From assembly GCA_032622095.1 (NCBI GenBank), contig CP136068.1, positions 16,165,729-16,229,728 of the forward strand: a stretch of DNA of 64,000 nt, in the 5' to 3' direction. The notes beneath the pieces were generated by a model. It searched no databases and was not told the origin of the DNA. It saw nothing but the letters and a program-made list of their open reading frames with translations. Origin of the DNA: Siphonodentalium dalli. Its lineage: Eukaryota; Mollusca; Scaphopoda; Gadilida; Siphonodentaliidae. This document shows positions 1-12,689 of the stretch, piece after piece; positions within the stretch are counted from its first letter, which is position 1; the number at the start of each line of letters is the position of its first letter. The position numbers and the translations under genes are program-made.

Positions 1-990
1 TTTTGTTTTGTGTTTGTTTGTTGTTTTACTTTCGATATAAATATCCCGAGTATCTGTCATCGCCACATATTCCAAGATGCCTAGTAGATGTAGTGTGTTC
101 AGTTGTGGGCGGGCTAGCGATCCATTATTTAGTACCTCCAAAAAGACAACACAGTGCGTAATTTAGAACGCTCTTTATTGTCTACCGCTTTTGGGAGACG
201 GAAGCATGGATCTTGACTGGAAGGATTTTAGCAAGCTGTTCACAGTCGTGCACTTCTCCACACAAAATGTTTCGTGTGAAGAAACAGACAGGAACATCAT
301 TATGACGAATATAAGCCATCATGATACATGTACTAGTACAATAACCACCACCTTTTTAATCGCACCCCATTTGTATTTAAAATTGTACGCATATAGCGCA
401 CAACGGGATGACACTAGTGTGTAAACTATCCTCCGAAATTGGTACCATACAACGAAGAATGAAGTACCGGCATATGGCCTAACTTGTATTCTTTCAGAAA
501 CAGTTAAATTTGTTTCGCACGATATTCCGCTCGCTCATTGCATTTCTGCATAAATTAATCTCATTTCAAACAACTTTTATCGCCTCAAAGTGCATTTTAG
601 CCATCATTATTCGTTATATAATCCAACATTCTAGCAAATCCAGTTCATAATTCAGCACATTCAAACAGTTTTATTCCGTAATCGCTATTTATCGTAAAGG
701 CTTAGGTAATTAACCAGCGTAATTTATCAACTCGTTACGCGATTGGCGGAATTATTTCAAGCTCCACCCACCGCTGTCATCGGTAAGCGTTGATGCAGAT
801 GATCGGTCATGTGACCGCGTTGTGGTCATGTGATCGCACTCACGTGACTGACTTCGGATATTTCCGCGATTTTTTTAATATCATAATAATAAAAATACTA
901 TCTGCTCGATTTTGAATTTTCTTGGCGAAATGGGTCTGTTAGACATATATTATTAGTATTATGACGATAAAAAAAATATTTTTTTGACAG
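1..990. other. Intergenic, no confident gene
   Basis: AT-rich sequence with no convincing coding exon. The one thing worth noting is a 29-codon reading frame from an ATG at 77 to a stop at 166. It begins Met-Pro-Ser-Arg-Cys and has Cys at residues 5 and 10, spacing that resembles the start of a THAP zinc finger. It is too short to prove. The 77-aa frame at 191-424 has no recognisable domain. Confidence 0.4.
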
Positions 991-999
991 ACTAATTCC

Positions 1000-1260
1000 T
1001 TTAAAGTCACTGATGTATACCTCAAGCAACATAATTATACAGTGCCTCAAGTGAATGAATAAACCAGAATAACGATATTCTTCAATGAAAGTCATTGATT
1101 TATGAGACACTAGAATTTAGTTTTCCATGATTTCCATTGAATAATGTCTCAAGTGTACCAAAAATGAGTAAAACAGAATATTTTTTTCAATTACAGCCAC
1201 TGACTTCTACCTCAAACAAAATAATGATAGTGCTTCAAGTAAATGAGTAAACCAGCATAA
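1000..1260 (+). repeat. Tandem ~105-bp repeats, left of insertion
   Basis: Two to three diverged copies of a ~105-bp unit recognisable by gtcattgatttatgagacac, ttccattgaataatgtctca and the linker atgagtaaaccag. The same units continue in the same orientation at 5237-5450, so this is one array split by the inverted-repeat element at 1261-5233. No coding potential seen. Confidence 0.6.
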
Positions 1261-2282
1261 TCACCCCCGTGTACGTGGTACGGCCAAAGCCGAGGATACG
1301 GCCAAAGCCGAGGAAATGGGAAAGTCAGTTTCACGTATATGATATGGGGATATGTATGTTTCTCATTGTAAAACAGACATCGAGCATCGTATGTGTATGA
1401 CCACACAAAGCAGAAGTATTTATCCACCAGTTGTCAATCAATTTTCCCAGATCAGACCATTAATTCTTTTTTGGCGAATTTTTTCAATGGTGTTTTTGCT
1501 TTTGCTCACTCAAATTTTCGAGAACATCCATTCACTAGTATAGTTCCTGGACTTCCACGCTTCCAAAACAAATGCCGGTATATAGTTGAATCTGTCAATG
1601 AAGCATAGTATTTGACAGCATTTTAAAAATCCGTATTGTTCTCAATATCCGCGCGATATGAAGGGACCACTGCCGGTCCAGAAAGATCCGAAAGGCACAG
1701 ATGAAGATCCGACCAAACGCCGAGTTTCTGTGCAGTAAATATACGTATTACTTAAGGAGATCTGGTGAGTTTTCGAGTGTTTACGTGTATCTGAGACTGA
1801 TCAATTGGACTGCGAATGACATCGAAAATATGAATCCATAAGATATTCGAAATATCGTGTGCATATATATTATGAATATGTTTCAATTGAAATTAATTGA
1901 ACATCCATCTCAGCATTCAGATTTGCGATCTCAAGAACGTGAACGAATGATAACGCGATGCCTTGATAACACGCACGTGAATGCTGCCGTTCGCATGCAT
2001 GCAGCTAATCGGATATTCGTTTAGTATTAACATGCTTGGGGTTTGTATATATACCACACATGCCGGACGACACGGCGTATCAACGATTTGTTCTAATCAT
2101 GTTTATTGTACAGACTTTATGACTCGTTCCCACTCGAGTAGACCGTTACGCGACAATGAAACCGAACGAATATACATATATAGTATTGCTCCAAATTACG
2201 CAATTCTGGCTTTTTAAAGAGTCATCAGATAAAATTGTAACGATTCTATGTTATCACACTAAACATTCGAACATATATCATC
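1261..2282 (+). repeat. Left arm of 3.97-kb inverted-repeat element
   Basis: Reverse-complement partner of 4248-5233. Near the tip the sequence acggccaaagccgagg occurs twice in succession, and the same double motif appears inverted at about 5182-5215. A 71-codon frame at 1393-1608 is also open in the other arm (minus strand, 4886-5107) with only a few amino-acid differences. This could be conserved coding or simply follow from high arm identity. Confidence 0.8.
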
Positions 2283-2898
2283 ACAATGTGCTATGTGTGG
2301 CACACGTGTGTGCCTTCTTATCTGGACATCGGTGGGCCTCTGTATTGTGTCTATGTACCACATGTAGTCAGCCTACCAACCTACAACAACATGTTTAAAC
2401 AAAATCAAACCAGACTGTGCGGTTTTGATAAATAGCGTATCTTCCTCAGATGAAGCTATATATATATATATCGCGGATAGAGCACGTATAAATATTTATC
2501 TTTTTTTCTTGTGATGTTTTGTATAAGAATTATCATTGGAAATATCTCGCTGACTGCCACCATGTGCTATGGTATACAGTTTTCTCTGTTGAATGGTTTG
2601 ACAGAGGTTTTGACCCCCCCACAACAAAACAAATACTCTCCCTGAAGACAAATAAATTTATGATGCATGACACGTTATACTCATCATCGGGTATCGTGAA
2701 TGTTTGCACGAGTTGAGCTATAATCACAACAATTATCTCTGTCTATGAACAATGCAAAAACAGCCAGTCCGCATAAAATCACCGGGCACTGAATGCTTAA
2801 TTAAAGTATAATTAATCCCTTGATAGGTCAATTCATCCGGTCCCTTATATGTTGCGCGGATATTTTGTGGCATCTCGAATTTAGTATTATGAAACACC

Positions 2899-3316
2899 AT
2901 GTCTGAATCAGACACGCCATTGGAAATTGTGCCTATAGAGGAAGCGTTAGGGAAAGCCAGATGCGACTTGTGCGGAAATTGTTTTTCTACAAATTACAAT
3001 TAACCTAAAGCGGCATCTTAAAATACATGTTGGTGACGAATCCCCGAAATGTTCGGCGTGCACTCAGTTTTTTTCTACAGAAGAAGAATTAACGAGCCAC
3101 AATCGCTCCAAGCATGCATATCATAGCCTCTGTTCGGAGTGAGGACACACATTTAGGAGAAAGCGTGATTTGAATACACATGTCAGACGGAAACATTGTT
3201 CTAAAAAAGACCCCTTGCTGCATCATCATTGTTCGGGTAGTACTGCCCTGACAATACCAAATACCAATATATTTCAACATGTGCATAGAATTGAAATTGA
3301 AAACAACAACTCGTGA
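2899..3316 (+). pseudogene. C2H2 zinc-finger protein remnant
   Basis: From the ATG at 2899 the frame reads Met-Ser-Glu-Ser-Asp, an acidic leader, then a first finger beginning CDLCGNCFSTN. The frame breaks near 3000 and continues one frame over as LKRHLKIH, completing the finger. A second finger follows (CSACTQFFSTEEELTSH...H), then a third whose second zinc cysteine is a TGA stop (CSE*GHTFRRKRDLNTHVRRKH). The linker and the His-x3/4-His spacing are classical C2H2. Family members bind DNA or RNA. With one frameshift and one nonsense codon this copy is dead. It lies in the loop of the 3.97-kb inverted-repeat element, so it was either captured cargo or the element's own old gene. Confidence 0.75.
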
Positions 3317-4247
3317 TACAGTCGAAATAAACCAGGCCACGTGTTGCAAAGGTTGATTAATTGAACAGTGCGTGTATACAGATCCACTGGCCAATCAACC
3401 TCGACGAATTTATGACGTTATTTGATTAAACGATAATTGTTTTGAGAGACAACGTGTCACAGCTACTGTATGACTTGGTTGTCGGAAATAATATCAAACT
3501 TTTGCGGTCGTTTTAATTGTACTGTCTACTTTGGCGACTCTCTTATGAAATAATGCGTGGTATTAAGAGCAATAAATATTCATATTAAGCCTATGCAGTT
3601 ATAAGTTACCATATAACACGCTGGGCGTTGTAGAATTTGTTTTCAAACTTTTCGGTTATATCTGCTGACCATTAATCGAAACAAGAATCAATTCTGACCT
3701 CGTTAAACTAAGAATGATAACGTTAACATATTGAATCTACCAAAACAACAACACATGTATATTCGATGAACCCATGTAATAGTTCCCAAAATGGTGGAGA
3801 TGTATGCACAATTTCATTTAGATTGTTGTGTGCAAATCTTAGCGATATTACGTTTTTTCATAATAGGTGAAAAAGAATAATTCTAGAACTTAACAAGCCG
3901 AAAACTAAATCTGCAAACAATACGAATTGAAAGTCATCGTGACGCTGAACATCAATAAAATTTTTGGTTAAAACCATAAACCAAACTCAGGACGGAGACC
4001 CTGATAAGATAAGATTAATTTCGGTTAAACTTACATATCAATTACAGTACATGCAACCTATACGATAACATAATGAAGTCTTGTGTAAATATTATGCCCA
4101 CTAAATATGTTGTCCTATAGGACTGAATTAGAAAAGTTATAAACTATAGTGTAATGTACATGTGCACATAACAATCATGGCAGTATACACATGTTCCACA
4201 GTGAAGTGTTTATTATAAATATAAATAACTTTGTTGTGTGTGTACAT

Positions 4248-5233
4248 ATATGTTCGGATGTTTAGTGTGTTGACATAGATAGACTCGTTACAATTTTGTC
4301 TGATGACTCTTAAAAATGCCAGAATTGCATAATTGGGAGCATTATACGATATATGCATATTCGATAAGATGATTCGGTTTCAAAAAACTTTCATTGTCGC
4401 GTAACGGTCTACTCGAGTGGGAACGAGTCATAAAGTCTGTACAATAAACATGATTATAACAAATCGTTGATACGCCGATTAGCTGCATGCATGCGAACGG
4501 CAGCATTCACGTGCGTGTGATCAAGGCATCGTATTATCATTCATTCACGTTCTTGAGATCGAAAATCTGAATGCTGAGATGGATGTTCAATTAATTTCAA
4601 TATATATAATATAATATAATATAATATATATGCACACAATATTTCGAATATCTTATGGATTCATATTTCCGATGTTATTCGCAGTCCAATTGATCAGTCT
4701 CAGATAAACATACACACTCGAAAACTCACCAGATCTCCTTAAGTAATACGCATATTTACTGCACAGAAACTCGGCGTTTGGTCGGATCTTCATCTGTGCC
4801 TTTCGGATCTTTCTGGACCGACAGTGGTCCCTTCATATCGCCCGGATATTGAGAACGATACGGATTTAAAAAATTCTGTCAAATCCTATGCTTCATTGAC
4901 AGATTCAGCTATATACCGGCATTTATTTTGGAAGCGTGGAAGTCCAGGAACTATACTAGTGAATGGATGTTCTCGAAAATTTGAGTGAGCAAAAGCAAAA
5001 ACACCATTGAAAAAATTCGCCAAAAAGAAATTAATGGTCTGATCTTGGAAAATTGATTGACAACTGGTGGATAAATACTTCTGCTTCGTGTGGCCATACA
5101 CACACAATGCTCGATGTCTGTTTTACAATGAGAAACAAACATATCCCCATATCATGTACGTGAAAATGACTTTTTCATTTCATCGGCTTTGGCCGTATCC
5201 TCGGCTTTGGCCGTACCACGTACACGGGGGTGA
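4248..5233 (-). repeat. Right arm of 3.97-kb inverted-repeat element
   Basis: Reverse complement of 1261-2282. Small indels distinguish the arms, for example the ataat-rich stretch near 4604-4630 and substitutions around 4250-4290, so the arms have diverged since they formed. Confidence 0.8.
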
Positions 5234-5236
5234 TAA

Positions 5237-5450
5237 TTGTATTCTGCAATGAACGTCATTGATTTATGAAACACTATATAATTAATTTTACCATCATTTT
5301 CATTGAACAATGCCTCAAGTATGTCCACGAAAGAGTACACCATCATTCTTATTTTCCTAAATGGTAGTCATTGATTTTGGAAACACGAGAATTCAGTGTT
5401 CCGTCATTTTCATTGAATAATGTGTCAATGTGTCAATGTGTCTCAATATC
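5237..5450 (+). repeat. Tandem ~105-bp repeats, right of insertion
   Basis: Two further units of the array seen at 1000-1260, in the same orientation: gtcattgatttatgaaacac at 5254 and gtcattgattttggaaacac at 5364, each followed by a cattttcattgaa segment. They end in a short run of tgtcaatg repeats. Confidence 0.6.
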
Positions 5451-5910
5451 ATATATATTATGTGCTATACCATGTTTATTTCGCTAATACCAGTTGTTTC
5501 CAGACTTGACAAATTCAAAATTACGCACATGTTCAATATGAATTAACATTCAATTTTTTACTCAATTTAATGTGAAATCGATATGATACAGATCAAGGGA
5601 AGTAACTCTATTTTCAAAACCAGAATATATTGTGGCAGATAGGATTACACTAGGCAAAATTTAGCGAGATAATTCTTTTAACTTTGCTTCACGATACAAC
5701 GGACCACAAACGGATGATCCAGAAGATAAGACCGACATCATGTCGCCATACAGCGCAATAAGCCATTCCTGTGAATAATATGTCCCAACCCAGTTGAAGG
5801 ATAAACTGACAGCATCCAAAACTAACGTGTCTATGCTTGGTCTTAATTATCGTAACCTTAATGCTAATTGGGACTCAATTTAGATATTTTGACCGAATGT
5901 CATAGCCATG
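5451..5910. other. Non-coding stretch
   Basis: AT-rich DNA with no exon, repeat or RNA recognised. Confidence 0.4.
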
Positions 5911-5912
5911 AA

Positions 5913-6100
5913 CATTCGATTGATTGATTGAATGTTTATTGGTGATATAACACAATACGTATGTTTATAACAATTACAACACAAGAAGAGTATAACATTA
6001 TATCACCAGGGGATGTCATATTCTCTAGGACTGTCTTCCTGACATCCCCTGGCGCAGATTTGGTGATCAAGGCATGAATATATAATCAACGCATGTACAA
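5913..6100 (-). mobile_element. LINE 3' tail remnant with terminal hairpin
   Basis: Read on the minus strand, the segment ends in aataaacattcaatcaatca, a short tandem tail of the kind that closes CR1/L2-like LINEs. Just upstream is a hairpin with a 13-bp perfect stem, ccaggggatgtca (6006-6018) and its complement (6040-6052), around a 21-nt loop. Such 3' stem-loops are known in LINE 3' UTRs, where they are recognised by the reverse transcriptase. No coding part of this copy is present next to it. Confidence 0.55.
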
Positions 6101-6489
6101 AAACATGTGAGTGATTTAAAGTGGTGTCTCTGGTCCAAAACTAAGCTCTTTTCTTGAATGAGTAATTGGGGTTGCAGGAGAGATGATGCTGGGATAAAAA
6201 GGTGAGTCAATTATCTTAATCACGAGCTATGCGTCTTATATAGTACATTAATGCGAGGCATTGGTGTTTCTACAGTCAGTACATCGGGGGTTATCGCAAT
6301 TTACTATCAGTTGATAATGGCAGATAGCATTTTAGTGTATTCAGTTTTGAAAGCAGATTTGCTCCATATATATTTCGCATCACAACTGACGTCTGACCAA
6401 ATATTGATGAAAGAAAAGACTGGTAGTTCAGAGCTAAATGCTGTTTTCGGAGTACGTGATATTAATTGACAACATTGTCTGGTTGTGTT

Positions 6490-8545
6490 TTTTGACGTTT
6501 CAAAATAATTAATAAATGAAGTTCGTAGCCTATCATAGTGACGATTCGATTGATATACTAGCACTGCCCGAAATATTTAGAATTAGCGAAGATTATTCAT
6601 TACCAGATTATCACAACCTCATAACTAATTTGCTACCTGAGAATGAAGATGGGCGAGACGGCGTTGTTATCATTGTAAAGATATTTTCTCTTTTAAAATT
6701 CGACATGTTCTATCTGTATTTATACCACATGTCACTGAGACCCTATTTGTGGAATTGGATGCTGGACGAAAATCAAAACCCTTCATTGTCGGTTCTATTT
6801 ATAGACAAAACACTGCACCGTGAACAGACATAGGCGTTTTTTTCGTCAGAAATTACAAAAATTGTAAAATAACTAAATGACACCGACATTAAGGCATATT
6901 TATTGGGCGATTTCAATATTGCTATATTGAATTCTCAGTCTCACACCAAAACGAGCAATTTTATCGATATAATGATTGGAAATGGATTCTTCCCACAAAT
7001 AACACGATCGACACGAGTAACCGATCATGCAGCAACGCTGATTGATCATATATACAACAATAAACTTGTAGCTAACGCCACTACGGACGTGTCCAATCAT
7101 TTTGCAACATTTAATCAGAATATAGTATCAGGAACTGCACGCCTGAGCATCAAACAGATATTGACAGAATAATAATGAGCCAACAAAATATTGAAAAATT
7201 AAAAGTATTTTACAGCAGCAAGACTTTCAATCGCTATATAATTGCACTTCACCGAATCAAGCCTGTGACAATTTCTTATCTGTCTACGTGTGAGCTTTTA
7301 ATGAAGCCTTTCCTGTGGTAGATTCCAAGCCTCCAAAAAATATATCAGAAGAGAACCATGGATGACAAATGGCCTAATCAATTCATCGGTTACAAAAAAT
7401 AAATTATACGTTCAAAAACTTTAGGATCCATCGGAAGTCAACACAGGGAAATACAAATTGTACTGTCAAAGTTATAACTGACTCAAAGGAAAGAGCAAAC
7501 AGTTGAAACACGCGCCGAAGCTGTCAAGCACTATTCTCCAATTACCAAAACACAATCATGTACGGGGATAATATTATTTCACAACCAACATAAATTGCTA
7601 AGACATTAAATGATTTCTTTTCTCAGATAGGACAAAAAACGAACGATTAAGTCCAAATTAATTATAATAAAGCATTTACCGACTACTTGAGTAGTACTAA
7701 TGCAAAAACATTTTATATATTTCCGACTGACAGCAATGAAGTGCTTGCTCAACGTTTCCAAAAGTAATTGACTTATATATTCAACTTGTATTTTAAACAC
7801 GGAAATTTACCAGAAAAAATGAAAATCGCAAAAGTTGTTCCACTTCATAAAAGTAATTCCTGTGATGAAATAAAACATTACAGTATTCTTCCCGTATTTT
7901 CATTTTTTTTTTAGAAAACTTAATACAAAAAAAGAATATTCTCATTTCTCTCTAAACATCACATCTTACATGAAAATCAATTTGGGGTTAGAAAGAATCA
8001 TTCAACAATACACCCATTGGTGCATCTCCTTAACCATGTAGCTGAAAATAACGATAAGCCAACTACGTACTCAACACTAGCAAATTTTCTAGATCTCTCT
8101 AAGGCATTTGATACCATGAATCATAGTGTGTTATTGAAACAATTAGAATGCTACGGAATAAGAGAAATATAACACGAGTGGTTTACCTAACTGAGGGAAT
8201 ACAGTATGTAGTCTTTCTAGTGAAAAGATCTTCCAACAACATTATGTGTGGTGTCCCACAAGGCTCTATTCTCGGGCCGACACTGTTTCTGATTTACGTT
8301 AACAATATGCCTAATTGTACATCGCTACGATTGCTATCTGTTGCTGATGACACCACTCTTTATGCATCTGGCCACACCGGTGATAGAATGAGGAGACTTG
8401 CAAATGCTGAACTGTAAAACTGCTTTAAATGGTGCTGTTGTAATAAACTATCAATAAACCCTCCCAAAAGTAAATTTATGCTGATCCACATAAAAACAAT
8501 GATAATAAATGGAAAAACTTGTATGCCAATAATGTTAAGTGCAGA
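6490..8545 (+). pseudogene. CR1/L2-like LINE, endonuclease plus reverse transcriptase, decayed
   Basis: Pieces of one polyprotein appear in order across several frames. First come endonuclease fragments: FVELDAGRKSKPFIVGSIYR around 6745-6800 and GDFNI followed by IDHIYNN at about 6905-7065. Reverse transcriptase follows: [12 protein letters not shown]-type sequence near 7980, a [13 protein letters not shown] motif A at about 8085-8120, VPQGSILGPTLFLIYVNNM at 8251-8308, the catalytic box as VADDTTLY at about 8340-8363, and a KLSINPPKSKFM segment at about 8443-8478. Non-LTR elements copy themselves by target-primed reverse transcription. Many stops and frameshifts and the missing 5' end show it is inactive. 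The clade call rests on motif flavour only. Confidence 0.8.
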
Positions 8546-9440
8546 AGAACTTATACCATACGGTTGAAAAACCCAAGAACTTGTTTTCTGCAGCTCTCCC
8601 AACACACTTTTTTCCAGACATTTTGAACCCATTAGATAAAACAATGAAAGATTGTAAATATAGACATAACATTAAAAAGAGTCCAACGGATCGCATATCA
8701 TCAACGTACTCCTTTACATATAAATGTACCGATAGAGCGTGTTATATATGTCAACATTAACTAATTGGATTCACGTTTTAGCATTATATGAAGCCAAATT
8801 ATGTTGTCCATATACATATCCTCCACGAATCCACCGGCCTTCTCAGTTACCTTGTTTTATTCATCTGAAGCGGAATAAGGCAACCACACCATGCATGCAC
8901 TTATTATACACCTAATTATTGTTTGTGTTTCTTTAATTTCCGCTTCGCGTTCAAGTCTTGAACAGCATGTATATAGCATATAATTAAAGATGTATTCGGT
9001 GTTATAGATATCGTGTAGACACTCTCGCTTGATAAGCACCATAATGCCCAAACACACGTTTGAGTTGGGGAAAATAATCAGTCAAGTCTAGAATATAATG
9101 TTATTTAATGGAATACTTGAGGGACATTTAAATTGACATAACATTTTTTTGGGGATTATTTCATAACCTATGAAATTGTGTCGACTCTGCTTATAGTTAA
9201 ACTGTTCAGCGCCACAATGCTAGTGGTCTTCCCAGAAATAGACTTTATAAAATATATTGGTGCCGTATCTAGAGGTATCGAACCCTGAATACATCTTTGA
9301 ATTCATCCGCCATCCTTATGTTCATATATCACGCAGGGCAGCATGAAGACGACCAACCATGGTCATGCTGCTCACGTACAATACCTATCATATACTTGTT
9401 CATAATGTTGTTGTTATATCATTTTTTATTGTACAAATAA
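8546..9440. other. Unassigned stretch after LINE
   Basis: A 73-codon plus-strand frame at 8539-8760 ends in a cysteine-rich segment (CTDRACYICQH). It does not resemble the expected LINE C-terminus and I do not recognise it; it may belong to another element. The rest is AT-rich with no gene seen. Confidence 0.3.
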
Positions 9441-12400
9441 AAAATATATATATACATTATGTTTATATCATTGAATGAAACGACATTTCACTTGTGATGC
9501 AATTAAGCGTGCTAGATTTACTGGCTGGTAAATGTTCAATCAACTCGGAATCGGTATTTATTTTTATTATATAAGCTTGTTATATCGATATAGCGGCACG
9601 TGCTGACATATTGATGTAATATGTGCGGGGACTTTCGATTTTAATCAGCGCAAAATAAAGAATAATACTATCATATTTTCTACACTATTCATAGTCTTAC
9701 TCAGGATTCCAGAAATAAGCCACGTAAGTATCATCTAATGCGATACAAAGAATGTATAGTATTGCATGATTATATGGCATGCAATTTGGTCTACGTTGCC
9801 ATACTATATATTAAGATAGCATTCACTGTTGCAACAAATATTATAATCAGTGTGTAATATGCAAATATCCTGACGTCGATATAGTTACAAATGCGCCCAT
9901 ATAAATCTATGGTAGTTGCATATATGCTGTAACATGCATGCCACTGTTGTCGCAAAGGGCGTTAAATTATACTGAGTATGCTTCAATATATAACTACATC
10001 ATGGCAATTACACGCATGCCATTTTATCGCAACAGTGAAACTCTTTTCAATGCATATTAGCGACGTATTGGAAATAGTTCCATAAACAACCTTACGGTTG
10101 TGACATAACCAGCCGTCTGTTATTTCGCCCAAAGGGGATAATAACTTGGGAAATGTGTATTTCACTTTGTCAACAGATTTCACATATGTCTCGTGGTTCA
10201 CGTGTCAATGATACAACTGTGTACCGATAGCAGTCAGCAACAAGAAATAAAGATGCATGCATCAGATCGCCCATGAATTATTTTACAAAGAATTACTTTT
10301 AAAATCTGATGATTTATGATGTATTAATTAAAGTGTTCTTCTAAAGTACACGACATATACCATACATGTTAACTACATATATCTCTTATAATTGTGCAAT
10401 TATTAATTTTATACTTGTTCCTCGCAACCACTTATTGAGTATTTTAAATTATGTTTGTGACGTGAAATGAAGTAAAAAATTTGTACATGGACGGAAGGTA
10501 GTGGCGTGTTTACGGTGAGAAGAACCAAATGGTTAATCACAAGTAGAATAGTTAATGTTATTAATGACCTTTAGTAAAGGAAATATGTTTATAAAATTGT
10601 GAATTAAATCATTAAACTCAATACAATGTGCGTTTGTTCACGGCGCGTCACAGACAGGGGCGCAGTGTGGTTGAACATTTCATGTGCATGTTGTCACATG
10701 TCACAATATGACGACATGTGGTTAGGGTGTGCGTACTTATATTGCATGGGACACTGGCTGGTCTATTATTTCACGTATATCTCATTAAGGCTGATAACAT
10801 CGCCACAGAGTCGTGGCACAGGGGGTTGGGGTGTACGTTTACTTATATTGCATGCAAAACTGTCGGGTCGGTTTGAACAGTTCATGTGTATGTTCTCACG
10901 GCTGGTCAGCGGCGTGATATGAGGGGTTGGGTACACGCATTTTAAATTTTAATTGCGTTTGATCATATAGGTAGCATATTTTATTTAATAGATCTCAAAT
11001 TGCATATGTATGTTTGTGGTGACAACTAGATAAGCTAACGTTTCTTTTCCGGTTTTCTTTTCATGAACCTCAGCATCCATCTTGTATTTTACTATTTGCA
11101 TCATTAGCGTCTTAGGAATACGTCACAGCCCGCATCTGTCTGCATACTGAGTGTCACCATTTGAATCTATAGGCAAACCATATAGCCCGCATTTATGAAC
11201 AGGTTATTATCAAATTGTACATGCACTATCAATATTCATATCGAGGTGTAATTTGGCCATGTAAGTACCATATGATTGGTCGCTAGTACACCAGACATCT
11301 CGTTTTGAAAGATGCGTATATTTGAAGGTCTAATATTAAATGTATAAGATTTCCCCAATGTAAGTGACCATATTATTGTAAAATAATTCATGGGCGATCT
11401 GATGCATGCATCTTCTTTTCTTGTAATTGATTGTTGGGCGAAACTCGACACCTATTAGCTGAAGCCAATTACGATTTACCTGTGACATACTGCAACCATA
11501 AATTTAATTTATATTAAGTTGTTAAATTTAATTGTAAGAATTACCTCTTCAACTTAATGTTCACGGAAGATATCTTCGACGCAATCTAATTATTTTTCTA
11601 CATATGATCGATATTAGATCATTGGTTTTACCGGCAAAAATGGCATACAACACTACGTGATATTATGCTTTGTCTTAAAATTTCAATTAATCATGCATTT
11701 ATACTGGGTTTGCTCGGCAAAGAGACATGTATCATCAGCACATAATCATGATATCAAAACTTATCATACCAACGAGCTTATGGATGTGACAACCAACTAT
11801 TAATTACAATGATGGTATCTGACTTTGCACTACCGATTCTGTATAAATTGCTAGATGCACTTTCAATATCAACACGAAATATATAAGTTCTCATAATTAT
11901 GTTATATCTGTATGGCGATAAGTTCGTCCATATGCGTGCAACGTGTGGTAAATTGGGTGAGTATATCTTTATATAAGACAACCAGGCTATGTATATGACT
12001 TCATGATTTAATATCCTAATCAATGAATTGTGGCATATATCCCGTTCTAGTTCAACCGGGAAAATTTGCCATCAAAACAAAGCGTGACCCAAGCGATTTC
12101 ATAAAATTGATTATTTGATTGTGACATAGCCACTGATCGCTGTTTTGTATTAAACCGGTATATGAGCTGTGGTATTCCTGTTCTAGGTAATAACAATATT
12201 GTTCTTGTCTTAATGCACAATGAAATATATTGTACTTTAAACTACAGACTGTGTATAAACGTGCTAGAATAACTGCCCGTTAAGATTTAAGTCAACCCCA
12301 AATAACTTTTCACAAACAAGCTTGGTATATCGATACAGAGACACACGTGGCCATGTGGATGGAACATGTGCGAGGACGTTCGATCTTAATAAGCGCAAAA

Positions 12401-12689
12401 TAATAAATAATATCTAATCTGTGCTATGCATGGTCCTACTCAGGATTCGAGAAAAAAGTGAGCATCATCCAATGCGATGTCAGTCAATATAGAATGTATG
12501 TATGGAAACACTCGTGGTAAATTTTCATTATATTATCGGTTGTTTAAATGCGTTTAAATCGGTGGAAGATAAAAGCATATGGTAGACTAAACACTATGAC
12601 ACAGAAAAAGAATAGTATAGCATGTAAACCGGTTAAAACAGAGCATTATGTTTCCACTGTGTCAACTTTAAATAAAATTTCGTCTGAAT

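Larger units (their letters stand above)
1261..5233. mobile_element. Inverted-repeat DNA transposon with TAA target duplication
   Basis: The termini are exact reverse complements: tcacccccgtgtacgtggta at the left and its complement ending at 5233. The arms run about 1261-2282 and 4248-5233, roughly 1 kb each, clearly alignable along their length. Both are flanked by TAA (1258-1260 and 5234-5236). Removing the element joins ...aaaccagcataa to ttgtattctgcaatgaa..., which matches the uninterrupted repeat unit at 1050-1085, so the insertion was precise. A 3-bp TWA target duplication is typical of PIF/Harbinger elements, but no Harbinger transposase is visible, so the copy is probably non-autonomous. 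The ~1.97 kb loop holds a broken zinc-finger gene. Confidence 0.8.

Noticed and set aside
10626-10922. 98-codon Cys-rich plus-strand frame
   Set aside because: Contains an internal repeat (tacttatattgcatg at 10736 and 10842) and lies in the extra block of the left palindrome arm; no domain recognised.
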